Assembly: GCF_002286975.1 (NCBI RefSeq)
Contig: NZ_NSKB01000004.1
Location: 124,001 to 188,000 of the forward strand
From: Halomonas salipaludis
Lineage (GTDB): Bacteria; Pseudomonadota; Gammaproteobacteria; Pseudomonadales; Halomonadaceae
DNA length: 64,000 bases
Direction of reading: 5' to 3'
The notes beneath the pieces are model-generated. The model searched no databases. It was given only the letters and a program-made list of their open reading frames with translations, and was not told the origin of the DNA. This document shows positions 19,560-28,973 of the stretch, one piece after another (positions within the stretch are counted from its first letter, which is position 1; each line of letters begins with the position of its first letter). Made by a program: the position numbers and the translations under genes.

Positions 19560-19997
19560 ATGAAGTCGCTGCCCTACCATGCCCAGGCGGTCATCGGTCG
19601 CCGCGAAATGGTCACCCTGCCCGAACTCGGCCTGAGCCTGTGTGCCAAGGCCGATACCGGCGCGCGTACCTCGTCGCTGCACGCCGAGGATATCGAATCC
19701 TTCGAGGAGCACGGCCATGTCTGGGTGAGCTTCGTCACTCGCGCTGGCGGGCCAGGCAGCCCAGCTCATCCGTTCAAGCTGCACCTCTACGATCGCCGCC
19801 GCGTCACCAGCTCCAACGGCCACGCCGAGTGGCGCTACGTGATCCGCACTCGCCTCGAACTCGGCAGCTTGCACTTCGACACCGAACTGTCCCTGGCCGA
19901 CCGCAGCAACCTGCGCCACCCGATGCTGCTCGGCCGGCGCACCATGCGACGCTTGCTGATTGCGCCCGGGGAAACCTTCCTGCACGGTGAGCCCTGA
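19560..19997 (+). CDS. ATP-dependent zinc protease-family (RimB-like retropepsin) protein
   Basis: 145 residues of the PF05618 retropepsin-like family. The motif KADTGARTSSLHA (residues 26-38) contains the catalytic-type D-T-G, followed by RRRVTSSNGHAEWRYVI and HPMLLGRRTM. In other bacteria a member of this family (RimB) trims or turns over glutamate tails that RimK adds to ribosomal S6, and here it directly precedes rimK (52 bases), supporting that role by context. Confidence 0.85.
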   Translation: MKSLPYHAQAVIGRREMVTLPELGLSLCAKADTGARTSSLHAEDIESFEEHGHVWVSFVTRAGGPGSPAHPFKLHLYDRRRVTSSNGHAEWRYVIRTRLELGSLHFDTELSLADRSNLRHPMLLGRRTMRRLLIAPGETFLHGEP

Positions 19998-20049
19998 GAC
20001 GCGGCCAGCATGCCGCCTATACCGATGACATTCGCTAAGGGATTGATCC

Positions 20050-20958
20050 ATGCACATTGCCCTGCTGTCGCGTAACCGTAACCTGTATTCAACGCGTCGG
20101 CTGATCGAAGCCGCCGAGGCGCGCGGCCATGGCGTACGCGTGGTCGACACCCTGCGCTGCTACATGAACATTGCCTCCCACCGCCCTTCGATCCACTACA
20201 AGGGCGCGGAGATCGAGCACTTCGACGCGGTGGTCCCACGCATCGGCGCCTCGGTGACCTTCTACGGCTGTGCGGTATTGCGTCAGTTCGAGATGATGGG
20301 CACCTATGTGCTCAACGACTCGGTGGCCATCACGCGCTCCCGCGACAAGCTGCGCTCGCTGCAGCTGCTGTCGCGCAAGGGTCTGGGCTTGCCGATCACC
20401 GGCTTCGCCCACTCCCCGGATGACATCCCCGACCTGATCACCATGGTCAAGGGCGCCCCCCTGGTGATCAAGCTACTCGAGGGTACCCAGGGCATCGGCG
20501 TGGTGCTGGCCGAGACCAATCAGGCCGCCGAGAGCGTGATCCAGGCGTTCATGGGCATGAAGGCCAATATCATGGTTCAGGAGTACATCAAGGAGGCCAA
20601 GGGCGCCGACATCCGCTGCTTCGTGATCGGCGATAAGGTGGTGGCGTCGATGAAGCGCCAGGCCGCCGATGGCGAATTCCGCTCCAACCTGCATCGCGGC
20701 GGCAGCGCCAGCGTGATCCGCATCACCCCGGAGGAGCGCTCAACGGCGATTCGTGCCGCCAAGGCCATGGGCCTGCGGGTGGCCGGCGTCGACCTGCTGC
20801 GCTCCAATCACGGGCCGGTGATCATGGAGGTCAACTCCTCCCCCGGCCTGCAAGGTATCGAGACCGCGACCGGCAAGGACATCGCCGGGCTGATCATCGA
20901 GCATATCGAGAAGCACGCCGCCCCCACGCGCAAGACGCCCCCCAAGCCCAAGGGCTGA
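20050..20958 (+). CDS. rimK: RimK, ribosomal protein S6--L-glutamate ligase
   Basis: ATP-grasp ligase that adds glutamates to the C-terminus of S6. 302 residues, the normal length. The N-terminal domain ([18 protein letters not shown]) is followed by the ATP-grasp core: [37 protein letters not shown], and metal ligands in [17 protein letters not shown]. It forms a pair with the upstream retropepsin-like gene. Confidence 0.95.
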   Translation: MHIALLSRNRNLYSTRRLIEAAEARGHGVRVVDTLRCYMNIASHRPSIHYKGAEIEHFDAVVPRIGASVTFYGCAVLRQFEMMGTYVLNDSVAITRSRDKLRSLQLLSRKGLGLPITGFAHSPDDIPDLITMVKGAPLVIKLLEGTQGIGVVLAETNQAAESVIQAFMGMKANIMVQEYIKEAKGADIRCFVIGDKVVASMKRQAADGEFRSNLHRGGSASVIRITPEERSTAIRAAKAMGLRVAGVDLLRSNHGPVIMEVNSSPGLQGIETATGKDIAGLIIEHIEKHAAPTRKTPPKPKG

Positions 20959-21082
20959 GCAGCGGCCGGCTAAGCCCCGAATAACGGCAAAAAGTGCGCA
21001 AGCGCGAAAATTATTCGCAACGGGGCTAGCAAAACACTGTTTCCACCCGCACAATTTGGGTCACCGGAGGAGGTGACCGCTC

Positions 21083-21523
21083 ATGTTTCTCGACAATCGC
21101 CAGGTGGCAATGGATAGCCTGCTGGAAGCGCTGGCCGACAGTCTCGATTATTTTCAGGACAATCTCGAACGCCTGCGCCCTTCCCTGCGCGAAACGTTGA
21201 AACCTCACTATGACGAGCGTGATGCAGCCATGCATGAGCTGCAGACGCTGGCCAAGAAGCACCTGCGCCTGTTGCCGCGCGACGCCGACGTCGAGCGCGA
21301 CGACTACCTGTGGCTATGGAGTCGTCTCAAGAGCTTCGTCGGCAACGACAGCCAGGTACTGATCGGCGAGCTGCTGGAGCAGGAGCGCGTGCTGATGCAG
21401 GCGCTGGCCACGGTCCATACCCACCCCCTGCCGGATGCCATCGAGCCGGTCATCGAGCGCTGCTGGAAGAACTGCCGGGCACTGATCCGCGAGCTCTATC
21501 GCATCCAGAAACAGCGCCGCTAA
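21083..21523 (+). CDS. Helical hypothetical protein
   Basis: 146 residues, strongly helical and charged (LRETLKPHYDERDAAMHELQ, LWLWSRLKSFVGNDSQVLIG). The layout suggests a four-helix bundle, loosely like DUF2383/ferritin-type proteins, but I cannot assign a family. GGAGGAGGTGA precedes the ATG, an excellent ribosome-binding site. Its stop codon overlaps the stop of the convergent SanA-like gene by four bases. Confidence 0.72.
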   Translation: MFLDNRQVAMDSLLEALADSLDYFQDNLERLRPSLRETLKPHYDERDAAMHELQTLAKKHLRLLPRDADVERDDYLWLWSRLKSFVGNDSQVLIGELLEQERVLMQALATVHTHPLPDAIEPVIERCWKNCRALIRELYRIQKQRR

Positions 21524-22200
21524 GCCCGAGGCGCGATCTCCAACGGCTCCAATGGCCCCAGGAAATAGGGCCGCCGCTCCCACAGATAGAGATCGCCCAG
21601 GGTCGCCACTCGCGCCACCCACTCGCGCATCTGTAGTCGCCACACACCGGCCACCGGCTGCGCCGGCGCCGCACAACCGGTGGCCTCGAGCCCCAGCGCA
21701 TCGGCGATGAACAGCGCCCGTGGCAGGTGCCACGACTGAGTGACCAACAGCGCCCGCTCGACGCCGAACACGTCGCGCGCTCGGGATAGAGTATCGAAGG
21801 TACTGAAGCCGGCGTAGTCGAGAGTCATGTCGACGTCGCGTACCTGGCGGGCGCGCAGGTCGCGCCACATGGTCACCGGCTCATTGTAGAAACGCGTGCG
21901 GTTATCGCCGGAGAGCAGTAGATGCTGGACTCGACGCATGCGCATCAGCCGCGAGGCGGCGCTCATGCGCGCCTCGAAGTGAGGGTTGCGGCTACCGGCG
22001 CGGGTCCAGTGGGAAGTACCGAAGACGATCGCCACCGGCTGCGCACTGCAGATTGGCAGGTCGTGCTCGATGCGCGCCTGAGTCTTGGCCAGCACCCAGG
22101 CATTGGCGGCAACGAACAACAGCGCCGCCACCAGCAGCGAGGCACCAAGCACCATCAGCACAGCCCTGAAAGGCTTCCACAGCGACATCATTATCGGCAT
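21520..22200 (-). CDS. SanA/YdcF-like DUF218 membrane protein
   Basis: 226 residues. One N-terminal membrane segment (about residues 13-35) precedes a DUF218 domain: AIVFGTSHWTRAGSRNPHFE, HLLLSGDNRTRFYNEP, LLVTQSWHLPRALFIADALG. SanA proteins affect envelope barrier function (vancomycin sensitivity in E. coli). Single gene, converging on the helical protein gene. Confidence 0.85.
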   Translation of the reverse strand: MPIMMSLWKPFRAVLMVLGASLLVAALLFVAANAWVLAKTQARIEHDLPICSAQPVAIVFGTSHWTRAGSRNPHFEARMSAASRLMRMRRVQHLLLSGDNRTRFYNEPVTMWRDLRARQVRDVDMTLDYAGFSTFDTLSRARDVFGVERALLVTQSWHLPRALFIADALGLEATGCAAPAQPVAGVWRLQMREWVARVATLGDLYLWERRPYFLGPLEPLEIAPRA

Positions 22201-22263
22201 CGAGCTCCCCGGTTGGCGGCAACCGCGCCCCGTTGACGCGGCAAGCCGCGGCCGGGCGCCGGC

Positions 22264-22836
22264 TCAGAACATGCCCAGTTCCAGCTTGGCCTCGTCGCTC
22301 ATCATCTCACGACTCCAGGGCGGATCGAAAACGATCTCGGTATGCACCTGGCTGATCTGCGGCGCACCGAGGATCTTGTTGCGCGCGTCGGCGGCAATCA
22401 CGTCGCCCATGCCGCAGCCGGGTGCCGTCAGCGTCATGCGAATGGTGACGATGCGCTCACCGCTCAGCAATCGCTCGATACGACAGCCGTAGACCAGCCC
22501 CAGCTCGACGATATCCACCGGAATCTCCGGGTCGAAGCAGGTACGCAACTGGTCCCACACGAACTGTTCGATCTCCTCGTCGCTGGCATCCTCGTGCAGC
22601 GTCGGGCGCGGCAGCGCCTCCAGGCCCAGGGCGTCGAGATTGGCGCCCTCGACCAGGTACAGGCGGCCTTCGAAGGCGACGCTGACGCTGCTGCCCTTGG
22701 CCTGCATCACCGACACCACGCTGTCCTCGGGCAGGGTGATGGTCTTGCCGAAGGGGATCGAGATCACCTCCACGTCACGCTGCAGCGGTAGGCTCTGGCC
22801 CTTCTGGAGGCTGGCAATCTGCTCGATATCGCTCAT
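22264..22836 (-). CDS. sufT: Fe-S maturation protein SufT
   Basis: 190 residues: an N-terminal SufT-specific part followed by a DUF59/MIP18 domain (about residues 85-180) with the hallmark FDPEIPVDIVELGLVYG and the conserved Cys in LTAPGCGMGD. SufT assists maturation of Fe-S proteins. Last gene of the suf operon, eight bases after sufS. Confidence 0.92.
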   Translation of the reverse strand: MSDIEQIASLQKGQSLPLQRDVEVISIPFGKTITLPEDSVVSVMQAKGSSVSVAFEGRLYLVEGANLDALGLEALPRPTLHEDASDEEIEQFVWDQLRTCFDPEIPVDIVELGLVYGCRIERLLSGERIVTIRMTLTAPGCGMGDVIAADARNKILGAPQISQVHTEIVFDPPWSREMMSDEAKLELGMF

Positions 22837-22844
22837 TCGACTCC

Positions 22845-24098
22845 TTATCTCACCATACCGATGACCCGCTCCAGGGCGGCAGCGAAGATCTCGACTTCCT
22901 CGAGGGTGTTATAGGCCGCAAAGGAGGCACGGCAGGTAGCATCGACGCCAAACTGCGCCAGCAGCGGCTGGGCACAGTGGTGCCCGGTACGAATCGCCAC
23001 GCCGAGCTGGTCGATCAGCAGACCGATATCCTGGGCATGCGCGCCGTCGACCACGAACGACAGCACGCTGGCCTTGTGCGGCGCGGTGCCGAGGATGCGC
23101 AGGCCGTCGATACGCAGCACCCGCTGCGTGGCGGCCTCGAGCAGCTGGGCTTCCCAGGCACCGATGGCCTCGACGCCAACCCCCTCGAGCCAGCGCAGCG
23201 CCTCGCCGAGGGCGATGACCTCGGCGATCGCCGGAGTGCCGGCCTCGAACTTATGAGGGATCGCGGCGAAGGTGGTAGGCGCCTCGAACGACACCGTCTG
23301 GATCATCTCGCCGCCACCTTGCCACGGCGGCATGGCCTCGAGTAGCGCCGCCTTGCCATACAGCACGCCGACCCCTGTGGGACCGTAGACCTTGTGCCCC
23401 GAGAAGGCGTAGAAATCGGCATCGATATCGCGCACGTCCACCACCTGATGCGGCGCCGCCTGGGCGCCATCGATCAGGATCAACGCGCCGTGGGCGTGGG
23501 CGATGCTCGCCATCTGCTTGACCGGGTTGACGGTACCGAAGGCGTTGGAGACGTGGTTGACCGCCACCAGCCGGGTGCGCTCGCTGAATAGCTCGCGATA
23601 GGCGTCGAGATCGAGCACCCCGCGAGCGTCCACCGGGATCACCTTGACCACGATGCCCAACTGGCTGGCCAGCAGCTGCCAGGGCACGATGTTGGAGTGG
23701 TGCTCGAGGCGCGACACCAGCACTTCGTCGCCGGGGCGAAGATTGTCGCGTCCCCAGGCGTTGGCGACCAAGTTGATCGCCTCGGTGGTACCGCGGGTGA
23801 AGATGATCTCGCGGCTGTCGCCGGCATTGAGGAAGCCGCGCACCGTTTCACGGGTACCCTCGAAGGCCGCCGTGGCTTCGTCGGCCAGGGTATGCAGGCC
23901 ACGATGGATATTGGCGTTATAGCCCGCGTAGTAGTTGCTGAACGCTTCGATCACCCGCCGCGGCGTCTGGCTGGTGGCGGCGTTATCGAGGTAGACCAGC
24001 GGCTTGCCGTGCACCTCGCGGGCCAGGATCGGAAACTCCTCGCGCAGCGCGGCGATATCCAGCGCTGGCGTTTCGAGTCGGGTGGCAAGATCGGTCAT
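22845..24098 (-). CDS. sufS: Cysteine desulfurase SufS
   Basis: PLP enzyme that takes sulfur from cysteine for Fe-S assembly. 417 residues. The PLP-lysine is in DFYAFSGHKVYGPTGVG, cofactor-binding His in SRLEHHSNIVPW, and the type-II active Cys region is RTGHHCAQPLLAQF near the C-terminus. AGGAGTGTGAC precedes the ATG. No sufE or sufU is present in the operon. Confidence 0.96.
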   Translation of the reverse strand: MTDLATRLETPALDIAALREEFPILAREVHGKPLVYLDNAATSQTPRRVIEAFSNYYAGYNANIHRGLHTLADEATAAFEGTRETVRGFLNAGDSREIIFTRGTTEAINLVANAWGRDNLRPGDEVLVSRLEHHSNIVPWQLLASQLGIVVKVIPVDARGVLDLDAYRELFSERTRLVAVNHVSNAFGTVNPVKQMASIAHAHGALILIDGAQAAPHQVVDVRDIDADFYAFSGHKVYGPTGVGVLYGKAALLEAMPPWQGGGEMIQTVSFEAPTTFAAIPHKFEAGTPAIAEVIALGEALRWLEGVGVEAIGAWEAQLLEAATQRVLRIDGLRILGTAPHKASVLSFVVDGAHAQDIGLLIDQLGVAIRTGHHCAQPLLAQFGVDATCRASFAAYNTLEEVEIFAAALERVIGMVR

Positions 24099-24123
24099 GT
24101 CACACTCCTGAGGGCCGCGCCGC

Positions 24124-25476
24124 TCATTGCTCGTCCAGCGCCGCGGCGGCCTCGACCAGTCCGGCCAGGTTGAAGCGCTCGGGCAGCTTGCCGGCCACCG
24201 CCAGCTCGACGCGTTCGGCGATGGCGTCGAGTTTGACCTGATCGAGCACCTCGCCGGCGAAGGCCAGGGTCAGCAGCCCGCGCGCGGTCTGCTGATCGAT
24301 GCCCCGCGTGCGCAGGGTGAAGATCGCCTCTTCGTCGAGCTGGCCGGTGGTGGTGCCGTGGGAGCACTTGACGTCATCGGCGTAGATCTCGAGCTCCGGC
24401 TTGGCGTCGATCTCGGCGCGATCCGAGAGCAGCAGGTTGGCGTTGCTCTGGAAGCCCTCGATCTTCTGGCTGTCGCGCTTGACCACCACCCGGCCGTTGA
24501 ACACGCCGCGGGCACGGTCGTCGAGGATGCCCTTGTAGTTCTCGTTGGAGAAGGTCAGCGGCGCATTGTGGTTGGCAACGGTGTGGTTATCGATGTGCTG
24601 GCGGCCCTGGCCATAGAACAGTCCATAGAAATTGGCCACCGCCCCCTGACCGTTGAGGTCGCTGATCAGGTCGTTGCGCACCAGGCCACCGCCCAGGTTC
24701 AGGTTGTAGGAGGTATAGCGGCTGTCGCGGGCCTGCTCGACGTGGATGCTGGCCACGTGCAGGTCGCCCAGCGGCGCTTCCTGCAGCTTGTAGTGATCGA
24801 GGATCGCCCCGCGTTCGAGGATCAGCTCGGCGACCAGGTTGGTGAAGTTGGCCGCCGCCTCTTCGCCGATATGATGCTCGATCAGCGTCGCCTGGCTGCG
24901 CGCACCGGCCTCGACCAGCAGGCGCGGATGGCTCATCACCGGCTGTGCGCCATTTCTGGAGAGAAACTGCACCACCAGCGGCTTGTCGACCACGCAGCCC
25001 GGCGCCAGGCGCAGCACCGCGCCCTCCTCCATGAAGGCGGTGTTGAGTGCCGAAAACGGCGAGAACTCAACGCCGGTCAAGCGGCCCAGCGGCCCACCCA
25101 CGGCCTCGTGATTGTCGGCCAGCGCCCGGGACAGCGGCACCAGTTGCACGCCCTGGGGCAATCCCTCGAGCTGCGACAGCGCCGGGGCATAGACGCCGTC
25201 GACGAAGGTCAGCCGGTAGGCGTCGATGGGCAGCGTCAGCGTCGCGGCAACGGTCTGCGAGAAATCGGCGTCCTCGGCCAGTGCGAACTCGCCGTTGGCG
25301 ATGGCGCGCACGTCGGTGTACTTCCAGGCTTCATCGCGGCGGGTCGGGAAGCCCAGCGCCTCGAAGCGTGCCGCACCGGCCTGGCGGCGTGCGGCGATCC
25401 AGGTCGGCTCGGGGCCGTGCCGGTCGCGCTTGGCGCTGCGCTGTGCGAGGCTGTCGAGAAAGGTCTGTTCGCTCAT
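24124..25476 (-). CDS. sufD: Fe-S scaffold subunit SufD
   Basis: 450 residues. The C-terminal SufBD core is recognisable: YKGILDDRARGVFNGRVVV, and QKIEGFQSNANLLLSDRAEI then DDVKCSHGTTTGQLDEEAIF, the last holding the conserved Cys/His pair. It forms the SufBC2D scaffold with SufB and SufC. Its ATG overlaps the sufC stop by four bases, so translation is coupled. Confidence 0.95.
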   Translation of the reverse strand: MSEQTFLDSLAQRSAKRDRHGPEPTWIAARRQAGAARFEALGFPTRRDEAWKYTDVRAIANGEFALAEDADFSQTVAATLTLPIDAYRLTFVDGVYAPALSQLEGLPQGVQLVPLSRALADNHEAVGGPLGRLTGVEFSPFSALNTAFMEEGAVLRLAPGCVVDKPLVVQFLSRNGAQPVMSHPRLLVEAGARSQATLIEHHIGEEAAANFTNLVAELILERGAILDHYKLQEAPLGDLHVASIHVEQARDSRYTSYNLNLGGGLVRNDLISDLNGQGAVANFYGLFYGQGRQHIDNHTVANHNAPLTFSNENYKGILDDRARGVFNGRVVVKRDSQKIEGFQSNANLLLSDRAEIDAKPELEIYADDVKCSHGTTTGQLDEEAIFTLRTRGIDQQTARGLLTLAFAGEVLDQVKLDAIAERVELAVAGKLPERFNLAGLVEAAAALDEQ

Positions 25477-26225
25477 GCCGCCGACTCCTCGACCACCCAG
25501 TCGTAGCCACGCGATTCGAGCTGCTTGGCGAGATCGGCATCGCCGCTCTTGGCGATGCGGCCGTCGACCAGCACGTGGACCCGGTCCGGCACGATATAGT
25601 CGAGCAGGCGCTGGTAGTGGGTCACCAGCAGGATGCCGCGATCGTCGGCACGCAGACTATTGACGCCGTCGGCAACGATTCTCATGGCATCGATATCGAG
25701 GCCCGAGTCGATCTCGTCGAGCATCGCCAGCCTGGGCTGCAACACCAGCATTTGCAGGATCTCGTTGCGCTTCTTCTCACCGCCGGAGAAGCCCTCGTTG
25801 ACCGCGCGCTGCAGGAAGCTGGCGTCCATCTTCATTTCGCCGAGCTTGTCCTTGACCAGCTTCATGAACTCCGGCGCCGGCACCTCATCCTGGCCGCGCG
25901 CGGCACGCTGGGCGTTGAGGGCCGCCTTGAGCAGATAGATGTTCTTGACCCCCGGGATCTCCACCGGGTACTGGAAGCCCAGCAGCAGGCCGGCCTGGGC
26001 GCGCTCCTCGATCTCCATCTCGAGCACGTCCTGGCCCTGGAAGGTGATCGAGCCCTGGGTGACCTCGTAGCCATCCTTGCCGGCGATCACCGCCGACAGC
26101 GTCGACTTGCCGGCCCCGTTGGGGCCCATGATGGCGTGAACTTCACCGGCGTTGATGGTCAGGCTGAGGCCCTTGAGGATGGTCTGGCCTTCCACCGTAA
26201 CGTGCAGATCCTTGACTTCGAGCAT
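25473..26225 (-). CDS. sufC: Fe-S assembly ATPase SufC
   Basis: ABC-type ATPase of the SufBCD complex, 250 residues. Walker A is GPNGAGKST, the signature is FSGGEKKRNEI, Walker B ends in LAMLDEIDSGLD, and the H-loop is LLVTHYQRLLDYI. It is separated from sufB by 231 bases that hold repeat copy A, an unusual interruption of an otherwise tight operon. Confidence 0.96.
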   Translation of the reverse strand: MLEVKDLHVTVEGQTILKGLSLTINAGEVHAIMGPNGAGKSTLSAVIAGKDGYEVTQGSITFQGQDVLEMEIEERAQAGLLLGFQYPVEIPGVKNIYLLKAALNAQRAARGQDEVPAPEFMKLVKDKLGEMKMDASFLQRAVNEGFSGGEKKRNEILQMLVLQPRLAMLDEIDSGLDIDAMRIVADGVNSLRADDRGILLVTHYQRLLDYIVPDRVHVLVDGRIAKSGDADLAKQLESRGYDWVVEESAA

Positions 26226-26319
26226 TGCGATTACCTTTTTCGATTCTGACGAGCCGCCGCGGCGACTTGTTAAATGGATTCGTTATTGAGTCGCCGGGGC
26301 ATGCTATATACCTAACCAG

Positions 26320-26433
26320 GATGAGCTCCTCCGGCGCCAAGGCTCAGCGAGGGCGCTGTAAACCCCTCCCTGGGCGCTACTTTTGCCATCCCTGGCAAAA
26401 GACCCTCGCTTTGCCTTGTCCCCGGCGCTCATC
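26320..26433 (-). repeat. Structured dispersed repeat, copy A (inside the suf operon)
   Basis: Outer stem GATGAGC/GCTCATC, inner stem AGCGAGGG (26346-26353) with CCCTCGCT (26403-26410). They enclose two hairpins: CCC-loop-GGG (26363-26374) and CTTTTGCC-loop-GGCAAAAG (26380-26401). On the minus strand, the sense strand of suf, the loops read AGGGAG and AGGGAT. It lies between sufB and sufC, 94 bases before the sufC start. Confidence 0.85.
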
Positions 26434-26456
26434 TCTCCAGCCACTTGAAAACGGCT

Positions 26457-27905
26457 TCAACCCACGGCGCCTTCCAGGGTCACACTCAACAGCGCCTCGG
26501 CCTCGACGGCGAACTCCATTGGCAGCTCCTGGAAGACGTCCTTACAGAAGCCGTTGACGATCATGCTCACCGCGTCCTCCTCGGAGATGCCGCGGCTCTG
26601 GCAGTAGAACAGCTGGTCCTCGCCGATCTTGGAGGTGGTCGCCTCGTGCTCGATGGTGGCGGTGCTGTTACCGATCTCCTGGTAGGGGAAGGTGTGGGCG
26701 CCACACTGGTCGCCGATCAGCAGCGAGTCGCACTGGGTGAAGTTGCGCGCCCCCTTGGCCCTGGGCCCGATCTTGACCAGCCCACGGTAGGACTGGTTGC
26801 TGCGCCCGGCGGAGATGCCCTTGGAGACGATGTAGGAGCGGGTGCCCTCACCGATATGGATCATCTTGGTCCCGGTATCGGCCTGCTGGCGGCCGTTGGT
26901 CACCGCCACCGAGTAGAACTCGCCGATGCTGTCCTTGCCGCGCAGTACACAGGAGGGATACTTCCAGGTGATCGCCGAACCGGTCTCGACCTGGGTCCAG
27001 CTGATCCGCGAGCGGGCACCGCGGCAGTCGCCGCGCTTGGTGACGAAGTTGTAGATGCCACCCTTGCCGTCCTCGTCGCCGGGGTACCAGTTCTGCACCG
27101 TGGAGTACTTGATGTAAGCGTCGTCCAGCGCCACCAGCTCGACCACCGCGGCGTGCAGCTGGTTCTCGTCACGCTGCGGCGCGGTGCAGCCCTCCAGGTA
27201 GGAGACCTGGGCGCGGCTCTCGCAGATGATCAGGGTGCGCTCGAACTGGCCGGTATTGGCGGCATTGATGCGGAAGTAGGTGGACAGCTCCATCGGGCAG
27301 GTCACGCCTTCCGGCACGAACACGAAGGAGCCGTCGGTGAACACCGCCGAGTTGAGCGCGGCGAAGTAGTTGTCGGCCACCGGTACCACCGTGCCCAGGT
27401 ACTGCTTGATCAGCTCCGGGTAGTCGCGGATCGCCTCGGAGATCGAGCAGAAAATCACGCCCGCCTCGCCCAGCTTCTCCTTGAAGGTGGTGGTCACCGA
27501 CACCGAGTCGAACACCGCATCCACCGCCACGCCGGCCAGCGCCGCGCGCTCGTGGAGCGGGATGCCCAGCTTCTCATAGGTCTCGAGCAGCTTGGGGTCG
27601 ACCTCATCGAGGCTCTGGGGGCGATCCTCGTCGCGCTTGGGGGCGCTGAAGTAGGAGATCGCCTGATAGTCGATGGGCGGATAGTCGAGATGCGCCCAGG
27701 AGGGCGGTGTCATCTTCAGCCACTGGCGGTAGGCGTCGAGACGCCATTCAAGCATCCACTGCGGCTCGCCCTTCTTGTTGGAGATGAACGCAATGGTGTT
27801 CTCGTCCAGGCCGGGCGGTATGGTATCGCTCTCGATATCGGTCACGAAGCCTTCTTTGTAGTCGCGACGAACGAGCTGTTCCATTTCCTCGGTTGCCATG
27901 TTCAA
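26457..27905 (-). CDS. sufB: Fe-S scaffold subunit SufB
   Basis: 482 residues. The SufB-specific features are the C-terminal core [37 protein letters not shown] and [20 protein letters not shown], with the conserved Cys and Glu of the scaffold. GGGAGGGGATTG precedes the ATG. Second gene of the suf operon after the regulator (gap 54 bases). Confidence 0.96.
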   Translation of the reverse strand: MNMATEEMEQLVRRDYKEGFVTDIESDTIPPGLDENTIAFISNKKGEPQWMLEWRLDAYRQWLKMTPPSWAHLDYPPIDYQAISYFSAPKRDEDRPQSLDEVDPKLLETYEKLGIPLHERAALAGVAVDAVFDSVSVTTTFKEKLGEAGVIFCSISEAIRDYPELIKQYLGTVVPVADNYFAALNSAVFTDGSFVFVPEGVTCPMELSTYFRINAANTGQFERTLIICESRAQVSYLEGCTAPQRDENQLHAAVVELVALDDAYIKYSTVQNWYPGDEDGKGGIYNFVTKRGDCRGARSRISWTQVETGSAITWKYPSCVLRGKDSIGEFYSVAVTNGRQQADTGTKMIHIGEGTRSYIVSKGISAGRSNQSYRGLVKIGPRAKGARNFTQCDSLLIGDQCGAHTFPYQEIGNSTATIEHEATTSKIGEDQLFYCQSRGISEEDAVSMIVNGFCKDVFQELPMEFAVEAEALLSVTLEGAVG

Positions 27906-27959
27906 TCCCCTCCCGGGCGTTACCGTCGAGCGCCGGGCCCGACATGAGCATAATTGGGT

Positions 27960-28427
27960 TTAGCGGCTGGCACCGGCGGCCAGCGTGACGGTCTGAATCG
28001 GCAGCTGCACCGGCAGCTTGATCGGCGTGGTCTGGGCCAGGTGCGCCAGGGTCACGCTGTCGAGCAGGGTGCGCACGGCCAATGAGACGCGCTGCCAGTT
28101 GTCGGCCACCCCGCAGGTGGCGACCAAGTCGCAGTCACCGTCGGCATGGCTGCATTCGGTCATCGCCACCGGACCTTCGATGGCCGCGATGATATCGCTG
28201 GCGGAGATCTCGCTCGCCTCCCTCGCCAGCCGGTAACCGCCCTGGGCACCGCGCTGCGAGACCAGCAGTCCGGCGCGAACCAGCGACTTGAGCGTTTTGC
28301 TAACCGTCGGATGCGGCAGGTGAACGGCATCGGCTAGCTCTGCCGCCGCATGCGGCTGCTGCGGGTGGCGCGCAATGTGCGCCATCACCACGGCGGCATA
28401 GTCGGTCATGCGTGAGAGCTTGAGCAT
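27960..28427 (-). CDS. sufR: Rrf2-family regulator of the suf operon
   Basis: 155 residues, the SUF-associated Rrf2 type found at the head of suf operons in gammaproteobacteria. The winged helix is MLKLSRMTDYAAVVMAHIAR to LPHPTVSKTLKSLVRAGLL, and the wing is QRGAQGGYRLAR. Cys residues in ECSHADGDC and ATCGVADNW are placed to bind an Fe-S cluster. The start at 28427 fits the family N-terminus. It probably senses Fe-S status and controls its own promoter (inference). The symbol is used for the SUF-regulator type. Confidence 0.9.
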   Translation of the reverse strand: MLKLSRMTDYAAVVMAHIARHPQQPHAAAELADAVHLPHPTVSKTLKSLVRAGLLVSQRGAQGGYRLAREASEISASDIIAAIEGPVAMTECSHADGDCDLVATCGVADNWQRVSLAVRTLLDSVTLAHLAQTTPIKLPVQLPIQTVTLAAGASR

Positions 28428-28472
28428 GCGGCACATCCTCGCGGGTCGTGGCCAGGTAGTGGCTCGTATTGG

Positions 28473-28506
28473 GGACCATTTTAGTCCTGTATAACCCCGA
28501 TGTGAA
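28473..28506 (-). promoter_or_regulatory. suf operon promoter with palindromic operator over the -10 box
   Basis: On the minus strand TTCACA (28506-28501), a 17-base spacer and TAAAAT (28483-28478). The -10 box lies inside the dyad GGACTAAAATGGTCC (28487-28473). This is a natural site for the Rrf2 regulator encoded first in the operon. Confidence 0.65.
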
Positions 28507-28973
28507 GCGTGCGCGGCATTTCTCGCTCTTCTGCCGCAACATGGCGGCACGATCGCCACAGATGGCATCAATAATGACAATTATTCCCATTGCCTATTGC
28601 TATCGCATCAGCCCCCACTAGCCATCGCGACACTCGGGTGTTCCTGCGTAGAGACAGCGCCAATCGCCTGTTTTAGGCGTTATTTTCCTACCCGCATCGG
28701 CTCGGCGTTGCCAGGCAACGACAGTCAGCGCCTGATCTGGCCGATACCAGTACGCTCGAGCGGCGACACGAATTCCAATAAATTACTGTTATAAAAGAGA
28801 TAAAAAAATACCTGGCACGGTTTACGCAGGACCAGAGGTGTTTCGCACAGATCTCGGCAGTCGCGACCTCCCCATGGATGAGAGGGAGAGCGGCCGCCCA
28901 GATGGTTGTATCACTACGTCTTCCGCTCACAGCACGCACGCCATGGAAGCATCACCAGCAAGGAGCGTCACTC
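28507..28973. other. Divergent intergenic region between suf and the polysaccharide operon
   Basis: About 470 bases. An AT-rich stretch at 28770-28812 (including TATAAA at 28790-28795) is the best place for the polysaccharide-operon promoter, but no good -35 is seen. This implies a leader of about 170 bases. No gene or strong structure was found. Confidence 0.45.
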
